A stretch of DNA of 9,434 nt from JBEKSX01 sp049516635 (GTDB lineage Bacteria; Bacteroidota; Ignavibacteria; Tepidaquicellales; OLB5). Location: assembly GCA_049516635.1 (NCBI GenBank), contig JBEKSX010000106.1, positions 1 through 9,434 of the forward strand, read 5' to 3'. Every line of letters begins with the position of its first letter. The first letter of the stretch is position 1. The notes below the pieces were generated by a model. That model was not told the origin of the DNA, ran no database searches, and saw only the letters and a program-made list of their open reading frames with translations. The position numbers were made by a program, and so were the translations under genes. Positions 1 to 6,739 of the stretch are shown piece after piece.

Positions 1-926
1 TAGCAATATTTATCAGTAACCTGGCAGCTTCATTCATAACTTTTTTGCTACTTCTGCCGATTGTATTTAAGAACCTGTCATTTACATACAACAGTAAGCT
101 TCTGGATGAATTATGGAGATTCTCTCTTCCTTACATACCCTCAGGTCTTGCGTCGAATATGATCATCGTGGTCAGCAGACCTATAATGCAGTTCTTAACC
201 GATGAAGCTACTATTGGAATATTCCAGGCAAACCTAAGGATGGCCATTATCATGTCACTTATTGTTCAGATGTTCGAGTACGCTTGGAGACCTTTCTTCC
301 TGAATAATGCTAATGAACCAAATGCGAAACAAATATTTTCAAAGGTGATGACTGTATTTGTCGGGTTTGCTTCTCTCTTATTAATAGTATTAACGTTTTT
401 CATAGAAGATATAATCAAAATTCCTTTACCTTACAGGGGTCACCTGATAGGTGTTAAATACTGGGGAGGGGTTTATATCGTACCCATAATATTGCTGGCT
501 TATCTGTTTAATGGCATTTACATTAATCTTATGGCAGGGATATATATCGAAAAGAAAACGAAATATCTGCCTCTAATTACTGGACTCGGTGCCATTATCA
601 CCATAGCGTTCAATTTTATTCTTATACCCATCTGGGGTTTGACAGGTGCCGCTCTTGCTACATTCTTCAGCTATTTCTCAATGGCGGTATATATCTACTA
701 TGTTTCCCAGAAGTTTTACCCTATCAAGTACGAACTTAATAAGATCTTTTTAATATGTTTAATAAATACAGCTGCACTGGGTTTGTACTATGCAATGTTC
801 TACCACCTCATTCCCTCGAATTGGATTATAAAAATTCTGTTTTCAATTGTCTTGATGGCCGGGATTGCTATGGTTTCGGGTTTATCAAAAGCAAGGAGAC
901 TGATCTTTAATTCAAAACCTGCCTAA
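1..926 (+). CDS. MOP/Wzx-family polysaccharide flippase, C-terminal part (5' end outside window)
   Basis: The reading frame is open from base 3 with no stop before it, so the gene starts upstream of the window; the TTG at 45 is internal, not a real start. About 307 residues are visible out of the 450-500 usual for the family. The protein is strongly hydrophobic, with some seven or eight helices separated by short basic loops. The segment reading WRFSLPYIPSGLASN near the start of the visible part, and the late helix pair around IWGLTGAALATFFSYF, are typical of Wzx/RfbX-like O-antigen or exopolysaccharide exporters. Family members move undecaprenyl-linked oligosaccharides across the inner membrane. 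No glycosyltransferase is visible inside the window, so the substrate is unknown; a glycan cluster may lie to the left. The TAA stop overlaps the TAG stop of the convergent gene by a shared CTAA. The superfamily is clear, but a MATE-like or lipid II flippase role cannot be excluded. Confidence 0.85.
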   Translation, partial: AIFISNLAASFITFLLLLPIVFKNLSFTYNSKLLDELWRFSLPYIPSGLASNMIIVVSRPIMQFLTDEATIGIFQANLRMAIIMSLIVQMFEYAWRPFFLNNANEPNAKQIFSKVMTVFVGFASLLLIVLTFFIEDIIKIPLPYRGHLIGVKYWGGVYIVPIILLAYLFNGIYINLMAGIYIEKKTKYLPLITGLGAIITIAFNFILIPIWGLTGAALATFFSYFSMAVYIYYVSQKFYPIKYELNKIFLICLINTAALGLYYAMFYHLIPSNWIIKILFSIVLMAGIAMVSGLSKARRLIFNSKPA

Positions 927-1654
927 TGTCCGTGACCGTGATGTTCCGCATGAAGGTCACGAAGCATCTCTTTTTTGTTAATTTCAGCTTTAGCTGATAA
1001 TGACACTATGTAGGAGGGTACACCCACATCATTCATCACGCATGGAACTAGCACCGAGATGAAAATTATGGGGATAAATAACAAAGCTTTCAATGATAGA
1101 AAGCCTACCCCGTAAGAAATGAGATATAATCCTGCGGCAAGAGAAGAAATCAATATGTGGGCTGAGTGAGTGTAGCGTGAGAGTTTCCGGATATATTTTG
1201 ACAGGAAAAATCCCAGCAAAGCACCCGAAATAATGAATGTCCACGCGAGCATTGGTTCTTCGATAATGCAAACATGGAAGCTCATATTGTAGCTTAATAA
1301 CAAACCGCCTGCATAAGGAAAGATAATATCGCTTAATGTGCATGTAATTGCAGATGTAGCTATAGCCAAAATGACTCCCAGGAGCATATTACGACTATAT
1401 GTACTAAAAAGAGCTGAAGGGGTCAGCGAAGCAAAGAACAGGTGGGAAATGAAAAACCCGTCAAACAGATCTTTCGAGAGAAGAGTGCTGCCGGTATAAG
1501 AAGAAAATAAATATTTACGGGAGAGTATGAGCAATATTGCAGCTATTATCACAGCTAAAAATGTAAAACGGATGTGATTGGATAGCTCAACTGCAAATAT
1601 ATTGTGTTGTGGATATTTAGTCTCTATTATTGGAATCTCTTTCTTTGGGATCAT
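923..1654 (-). CDS. Six-helix integral membrane protein with duplicated H...CxxxDxxxP motif and His-rich tail, unknown function
   Basis: 243 residues, ATG start, with AGGA about 10 nt upstream as a plausible ribosome site. I do not recognise the family. A soluble N-terminus of about 28 residues is followed by about six membrane segments near residues 30-45, 66-84, 90-110, 131-155, 166-185 and 187-205. The tail is basic and acidic and ends in HAEHHGHGH (235-243), a likely metal-binding stretch. The two halves resemble each other. HLFFASL (71-77) matches HILISSL (166-172), and CTLSDIIFP (105-113) matches CVMNDVGVP (205-213). Each half therefore has three helices ending in C-x3-D-x3-P, with a His at the start of the second helix. 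Three helices per half would place the halves in opposite orientation, as in many inverted-repeat transporters. A metal or small-ion transporter is a reasonable guess, but this is inference only. The gene is convergent with the flippase and divergent from the L,D-transpeptidase gene, so it is probably transcribed alone. Confidence 0.8.
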   Translation of the reverse strand: MIPKKEIPIIETKYPQHNIFAVELSNHIRFTFLAVIIAAILLILSRKYLFSSYTGSTLLSKDLFDGFFISHLFFASLTPSALFSTYSRNMLLGVILAIATSAITCTLSDIIFPYAGGLLLSYNMSFHVCIIEEPMLAWTFIISGALLGFFLSKYIRKLSRYTHSAHILISSLAAGLYLISYGVGFLSLKALLFIPIIFISVLVPCVMNDVGVPSYIVSLSAKAEINKKEMLRDLHAEHHGHGH

Positions 1655-1700
1655 TTATTATTGATTCCTGATTAGTATTAGAATAAAACAATCTAATTTT

Positions 1701-1731
1701 CAAAATTATTTGTTATATAATTACGATTCAA
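1701..1731 (-). promoter_or_regulatory. Candidate Bacteroidota-type promoter for the membrane protein gene at 923-1654
   Basis: On the minus strand, TTG (1731-1729) is followed by 20 nt and then TAATTTTG (1708-1701). The second element is an exact match to TAnnTTTG, the -7 element of the Bacteroidota primary sigma factor. The -33 element is only TTG, not TTTG. Transcription would begin near 1695, giving a leader of about 40 nt before the ATG at 1654. The spacer is very AT-rich, so chance matches are possible. Confidence 0.35.
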
Positions 1732-1800
1732 CTCAATAACTAAAGCAAAAAGAGCTGTTTACTTTGATTTTAATTTCTCCTAAAAGCTTAATTTTATAGG

Positions 1801-1832
1801 TTTGATTAAGAAAAGAATTTGAACTAAATTAA
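1801..1832 (+). promoter_or_regulatory. Candidate Bacteroidota-type promoter for the L,D-transpeptidase gene
   Basis: TTTG (1801-1804), a 20-nt spacer and TAAATTAA (1825-1832) match TTTG-N19-21-TAnnTTTG except at the last two bases. Transcription would begin near 1839, about 25 nt before the TTG start at 1864. The TTTG lies just inside a CTTAAT/ATTAAG inverted repeat (1787-1792 and 1805-1810). The rest of the 209-bp divergent spacer (1655-1863) is AT-rich, with no open frame or RNA gene that I can see. Confidence 0.25.
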
Positions 1833-1863
1833 ATAACATTTTTGATAAAATATAACTGAAATA

Positions 1864-3024
1864 TTGAAAAATAGGCTAAAATTAGCAATATTATTTTTTA
1901 TTATTGTAATTATTGACTTTCCTGTACTCTCTCAAACTCTCGAACACCCGCAACAAACGCTCACGGATACTTCAGGAAACACTAAAGACACCGGGACTGC
2001 TGTCAGGATAATTTCTACCGATACATCTTCTGTTTCTATTCTTCAGAAAGTTTCCTTGCAAATTGAAAGTTCCGAAGATGCGGATGCCGTAATAGAGGAT
2101 TACCTGAGCGATTTGTTCCCAATAATATCCGATAAATGGATAACAGAGATTGAAGCTTCGAAAGAGATAAGCAGTTCCATTGTTAATGATTCGCTGGGAA
2201 TTTATGATTCTGATGTGAATTTTTACGTACCCCGAAATTTTCTGGATGAAAGGCCCAAAATATTATGGGAATTGAACATTCCTGCATTCGAATCTCATCT
2301 TTACCAGATATATAATAAAGATACGATCTACATCGATACCTGGCCAAATGTGGTAGGTAAACCGAGTACGAAGACATTCACCGGGCACTATCAGGCATTC
2401 CGGTTGAGGAACTGGCCTTACTGGAAAGACCCGGAATCACCTGATTCAGTAAGACCCACTCCACCGGGTCCCAATAATCCCCTGGGTTTATTTGTTGTTC
2501 ACTATGACGAAAATTCGCTGCGTTACTTCCACGGGACGAATAAAAATTATCTCCTAAAAAAAGAGTACCGGGCACTCTCGCACGGATGCGTAAGGAATGA
2601 AAACGCTAATATTGTAAAGATGAAAAAGTTTATTATAAACAAGGTTATTAAAAACGATGACCTGTCTTACTGGATGGGAAGCAAGAAGTCGATGACATAC
2701 GAAATAAAAGAAGATGACAAGTTCCCGGTGAGGATAATATACAGGACTTTTGACATCAAAAATGACGATGGCGGTGATTATATTATTTTTTATAAGGATG
2801 TATATAATTACGGCGGAGGCGAAGAGTTAAGCAAATTTGATGATCCCTCACTTATTACTTTGACAACAACCGAGAATGTTGCAAATGAACTTAAAACGAA
2901 ATATCCCTCAAAACAATCTACGAATGATACATTAATACCAATATTAGATTATCTGATCTCGAATCATAAAGATTATCATAAGTATTACTTTGGTGATCTT
3001 TTATCGAATGGTCCAGGAAACTGA
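1864..3024 (+). CDS. Secreted L,D-transpeptidase, YkuD domain, YcbB (LdtD)-like
   Basis: 386 residues. L,D-transpeptidases use a catalytic Cys to form 3-3 cross-links in peptidoglycan, or to attach proteins to it, in the periplasm. The N-terminus is a clear signal peptide: basic MKNRLK, a hydrophobic stretch to about residue 22, then a likely cut near SQT. The catalytic domain runs from about residue 135. It has VVGKPSTKTFTG (163-174), PPGPNNPLG (200-208), HGT (223-225) and the signature SHGCVRNEN (239-247), with His240, Cys242 and Arg244 all present. The later stretch PVRIIYRTF...FYKDVY (288-314) matches the YcbB-type C-terminal strand pair. At 386 residues it is much shorter than E. coli YcbB (about 615); residues 25-130 show no recognisable peptidoglycan-binding domain. 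The start must be TTG at 1864: the frame is closed by TAA at 1846, no ATG or GTG lies between, and the signal peptide begins here. No Shine-Dalgarno is visible. It probably leads an operon with the outer-membrane protein gene 74 nt downstream. Confidence 0.93.
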   Translation: MKNRLKLAILFFIIVIIDFPVLSQTLEHPQQTLTDTSGNTKDTGTAVRIISTDTSSVSILQKVSLQIESSEDADAVIEDYLSDLFPIISDKWITEIEASKEISSSIVNDSLGIYDSDVNFYVPRNFLDERPKILWELNIPAFESHLYQIYNKDTIYIDTWPNVVGKPSTKTFTGHYQAFRLRNWPYWKDPESPDSVRPTPPGPNNPLGLFVVHYDENSLRYFHGTNKNYLLKKEYRALSHGCVRNENANIVKMKKFIINKVIKNDDLSYWMGSKKSMTYEIKEDDKFPVRIIYRTFDIKNDDGGDYIIFYKDVYNYGGGEELSKFDDPSLITLTTTENVANELKTKYPSKQSTNDTLIPILDYLISNHKDYHKYYFGDLLSNGPGN

Positions 3025-3098
3025 ATTTATTCTCACCGGAACAGGAACTGGATTTTCTGCTGAATAGGTGAGGATAGCATAAACGTCTGATATACAGG

Positions 3099-6000
3099 AT
3101 GACATCAAAATCCATTTGGTATTATTTTAAAACCTGCATGCGTCATAAATGTACCGGGAGAGTATTAATTTACGCAATCTGTGTTCATTTTATCTCTGAC
3201 GGTATAATAATTTCGCAGCAAAAGGATTTTAATGATGTTAATTACAAAAAATATTATTCCGTAATATCACGCAGTGATAGTGTAATAAACCTCCCCGATA
3301 AATTCCTCATAGAGAATACCGTAACGGTCTATACGGATTCAATTAAAGTAATACCTGCAAATTATGATATGGATTACAGGTTCGGCAAGATTCGGTTTAA
3401 CTCATTCTACCTGCGCGAGCTCCGCTCTGATTCAACAAAAAAAAATTGGGCTGTAATCATTACTTATCAGAATTACCCGTTCGATATCCCTGATGTTTAC
3501 TCCAATTTTGAGGTACTTGCAAAACTTGATACTACAAAGACAGACAGCGTAAAGATCGCTGAAGTGAAACCGGATGTTATGCAGGATATCTTTTCAGGTA
3601 CAAACCTGGAAAAGTCAGGGAGTATTTTCAGGGGATTTACAGTCGGCAATAACCGTGACCTGACGTTAAACTCCGGTTTCAGGCTGCAAATGACTGGTAA
3701 ACTATCACAGGATATAGACATAACTGCAGCCTTGACTGATGAGAACACGCCGATCCAGCCCGAAGGAAATTCCCAGAAGCTTCAAGAGCTGGATAAAGTG
3801 TTCGTTGAATTAAAATCCAAAAATATTACAACCACGCTCGGAGATATAGATGTAAATTTTTCAAATCTTAATTTTTTTAATTTTTCAAGCAAGGTGCAGG
3901 GAGCAAAAGGTTATGCGTCCCTCGATAAATCTGAGCTTTTTATTGCGGGTGCTATCACGAAGGGCAAGTTCAACACTAATACATTCAACGGGAGCGATGG
4001 TGTGCAGGGTCCCTATAGACTTATAGGAAGCAATAATGAGGTGGATATTGTGGTCATTGCGGGCAGTGAAAAAGTATACCTTGACGGGGTTACTATGGTT
4101 CGGGGTGAGACCAATGACTATACCATCGATTATACGAACGGTCAGCTCACTTTTACCAACAGAAGGGTTATTACATCTGTTTCAAGAATTACCGTAGATT
4201 TTGAGTATTCCGACAGGAAATATTCGAGGAGCATGATAGCAGGACAGACGAAAACTTCGTTGTTCAATGATCGTCTCAAGCTGGGATTCTCTTATATCCG
4301 TGAAAAGGATGATGAGACCAAACCCGTCGATTTTACCTTATCCGATTCTGATAGGGTAATTATGCAAAATGCAGGGAATGACAAATTCAAAGCATCCAAA
4401 AGCGGCGTTGTCTTTCTAGGCAGGGATAGTACTGGAAGAGCGCTCGGGCAGTACATCCAGCTGGATACGATTGTGAATTCAAATCGATATACCTACTATA
4501 AGTATTCGCCGGGAAGCGATAGTGCTCTTTACGAGGTCTCGTTCACTTTTATTGGAGCCGGGCAGGGAGATTATATCAGCCTGAGTGCATCCTCGTTCCA
4601 GTTTGTCGGGGTCAAACAGGGCAGCTATCAGCCGATCGTCATTTTGCCACTGCCCACAATGTATCAATCCGGCGATCTCAGCATTGACCTGGCAGTCTCA
4701 AAATCATTGGTTATCAAAATGGAGAGTGCAGTAAGTGATTTCAACCGTAACCTGTTCTCTGACCTGGATAAGAACAATGACAAGGGAATTGCTTTTAACA
4801 CCGATGTAATTTTCAATAATAAAAGCTTTAAAATTGGTAAAATTACCTTTGGGAGTGTAGGCCTTGCGATCAAAGAGAAATATTTGAACAAGAACTATAA
4901 TTCCCTCGACCGTCTTAACCCGGTGGAATACAACAGGGTGTGGGATATCCAGGACAGCTCAAACCAGAGCGAAAACGTAACCGAAGCTGAGCTAAAATTG
5001 CAGCCCAGGAATTTTATCATACTTCAAGCTACGGGTGGATTTGACAAGCGAGGACAAAACTTCAATGCTTCAAGGGGTTCGGTAAATTTCAATTTTTTAG
5101 GAGATAGTATATCATTGCCTTCCCTTCTTTATAATGCGGATTTTATATCAAGTAAGGACAATTCAATCGATTACAGGGGCTTCTGGGTAAGGCAGAACGG
5201 GATGCTTGATTATAAGATTGCTATGAAGGATAAAAAGTGGGGGCTTTACGATCTTTTCCTTCAATTCAATGGTGAGGATAAAAAGACTAATTCCACAAAT
5301 TTTGATACATCCAGCACAGGCAGTTTCCGTTTTTATGAATTTAAACCGGGTGTGAACATCTTTAACCTCTCGCATTTTGACATGAGCTATAGTTTCGATT
5401 ACCGTACCGATGATATTTATGAAAGCGGAGACCTTTCGAGATTATCCAGATCGTTTACCCATAATTACTCGTTACGCATAAAAGATTTTGATTTCTTATC
5501 TTCAAACTGGGATTTATCATGGTATGATAAAAAGTTCAGTGATTTTTACCTGTCAAAGGGATATACTAATGCCAGGACAGTACTCGTAACTTCACAAACA
5601 AATCTGTGGTTCTTCAACAGGGGATTGCAATCGAACTTATTCTATAAAGTATCGAGTGAGAGGAGCGCAATATCACAGGTCGTGTTCTATAAGGTACCTA
5701 CGGGGCAGGGGAATTACATATATTTAGGTGACCTGAACCATAATGGTATCCAGGACGAGAATGAATTTCAGCTAGTGAACTATGACGGTGATTACATAAA
5801 GCTCATAGTCCCGACAGACCAGCTATATCCCACCACTGACCTACAGTCATCCGCTGCTATAAACATCGACCCTTCGAGGATCGTGAAATCCGGGGCTGGA
5901 ACATTTTTAAACGAAGTGATGAAGGATGTGACTTTCGACACTTATCTTGCTGTAGCGGAAAAAAGCAAAGATCCTGTGCAGAGAGATATTTACCTGCTGA

Positions 6001-6683
6001 AATTCAGCTCATTCCAGAATGAGACTAACACGATTGCAGGCGCCAACACTGTCCAGCAGGATGTCAATCTATTCCAGTCAAACCAGTATTTCGGTATGAG
6101 GTTTCGGTTTATTCAGAAGAAGAATTTTAACCAGTATTACTCGGGCAATGAAAGGGCGCTTGATATAGAACGTTCGGGGAGACTGCGTCTTTCTTTCACT
6201 CCGGATCTTATACTTCAAACCGATTATATTACGGAATCAAACAGGAATCTTGCCCCGGATCTGTCATTCCGGAACTGGAATATATTCAGCCAGTCCGTGG
6301 TATCGGAACTCACCTATTTGCCTATTAAAAATATAGAAGCTGGTTTCAAGCTTGAAGTTAAACGCGCAGATGACAGGTTCCCGGCCGCTCCTACGCAGGT
6401 TAATATTAATGACCAGACCTTAAAATTTACTTATTCTCTGGAAAGTAAAGGTAAGCTTCATATAGAGGTTACCAGAAACTCGGCGAACCTGAACGCTGAA
6501 CCGCTTTTTATTCCTTATGATCTGACCAAGGGGATTACACCCGGTCTAAGTTACGTCTGGAGCGTCGGTTTCGATTATCGGGTCACAAATTTTATACAGG
6601 CGACTATAAACTATCTGGGAAGGGCTGAGGGGAATTCACAGGTGATCCACACAGGTACAGCTGAATTGAGGGCTTATTTTTAA
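3099..6683 (+). CDS. Very large outer-membrane beta-barrel-type protein, uncharacterised family
   Basis: 1194 residues (about 130 kDa). A hydrophobic stretch at residues 22-38, after basic residues and before SQQK, looks like a signal peptide. The ATG at 3099 gives a long n-region; the in-frame ATG at 3138 (Met14) gives a more usual one and may be the true start. From about residue 170 the protein is rich in alternating polar/aromatic strands, and it ends in AELRAYF, a C-terminal Phe beta-signal typical of BAM-assembled barrels. Family-like segments are SGSIFRGFTVGNNRDL (173-188), LTDENTPIQPEGN...ELDKVFVEL (212-238) and VYLDGVTMVRG...DYTIDYTNGQLTF (about 325-350). I recall similar proteins, annotated as hypothetical, in Ignavibacteria and Chlorobi relatives; this is memory, not a search. 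Residues 482-527 and 861-915 resemble each other, and the second copy carries a perfect EF-hand-type loop, DLNHNGIQDENE (878-889). Its function is unknown: channel, surface scaffold or secretion part are all possible. It sits between the L,D-transpeptidase and methyltransferase genes on the same strand. Confidence 0.82.
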   Translation: MTSKSIWYYFKTCMRHKCTGRVLIYAICVHFISDGIIISQQKDFNDVNYKKYYSVISRSDSVINLPDKFLIENTVTVYTDSIKVIPANYDMDYRFGKIRFNSFYLRELRSDSTKKNWAVIITYQNYPFDIPDVYSNFEVLAKLDTTKTDSVKIAEVKPDVMQDIFSGTNLEKSGSIFRGFTVGNNRDLTLNSGFRLQMTGKLSQDIDITAALTDENTPIQPEGNSQKLQELDKVFVELKSKNITTTLGDIDVNFSNLNFFNFSSKVQGAKGYASLDKSELFIAGAITKGKFNTNTFNGSDGVQGPYRLIGSNNEVDIVVIAGSEKVYLDGVTMVRGETNDYTIDYTNGQLTFTNRRVITSVSRITVDFEYSDRKYSRSMIAGQTKTSLFNDRLKLGFSYIREKDDETKPVDFTLSDSDRVIMQNAGNDKFKASKSGVVFLGRDSTGRALGQYIQLDTIVNSNRYTYYKYSPGSDSALYEVSFTFIGAGQGDYISLSASSFQFVGVKQGSYQPIVILPLPTMYQSGDLSIDLAVSKSLVIKMESAVSDFNRNLFSDLDKNNDKGIAFNTDVIFNNKSFKIGKITFGSVGLAIKEKYLNKNYNSLDRLNPVEYNRVWDIQDSSNQSENVTEAELKLQPRNFIILQATGGFDKRGQNFNASRGSVNFNFLGDSISLPSLLYNADFISSKDNSIDYRGFWVRQNGMLDYKIAMKDKKWGLYDLFLQFNGEDKKTNSTNFDTSSTGSFRFYEFKPGVNIFNLSHFDMSYSFDYRTDDIYESGDLSRLSRSFTHNYSLRIKDFDFLSSNWDLSWYDKKFSDFYLSKGYTNARTVLVTSQTNLWFFNRGLQSNLFYKVSSERSAISQVVFYKVPTGQGNYIYLGDLNHNGIQDENEFQLVNYDGDYIKLIVPTDQLYPTTDLQSSAAINIDPSRIVKSGAGTFLNEVMKDVTFDTYLAVAEKSKDPVQRDIYLLKFSSFQNETNTIAGANTVQQDVNLFQSNQYFGMRFRFIQKKNFNQYYSGNERALDIERSGRLRLSFTPDLILQTDYITESNRNLAPDLSFRNWNIFSQSVVSELTYLPIKNIEAGFKLEVKRADDRFPAAPTQVNINDQTLKFTYSLESKGKLHIEVTRNSANLNAEPLFIPYDLTKGITPGLSYVWSVGFDYRVTNFIQATINYLGRAEGNSQVIHTGTAELRAYF

Positions 6684-6739
6684 ACATCGTGCAATGATTT
6701 TTCTTACGAGTATCTAAATTTATAACTATAACTCAACCT

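Noticed and set aside
45..47. TTG as the start of the flippase.
   Set aside because: The frame continues open to the left edge with hydrophobic residues typical of the family, so the gene begins outside the window.
1029..1343. Open frame of 104 codons on the minus strand inside the membrane protein gene.
   Set aside because: It overlaps the membrane protein gene in another frame on the same strand, and lacks a ribosome site or recognisable features; the 243-residue frame has clear helices and an internal repeat.
3032..3072. Inverted repeat CTCACC (3032-3037) and GGTGAG (3067-3072) between the L,D-transpeptidase and outer-membrane protein genes, considered as a terminator or attenuator.
   Set aside because: The 6-nt arms are separated by a 29-nt loop and no T-run follows, so a stable terminator is unlikely; probably chance.
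3497..5375. Several open frames of 60-85 codons on the minus strand opposite the outer-membrane protein gene.
   Set aside because: They are antisense shadows of a long coherent gene, with no domain or start signal of their own.
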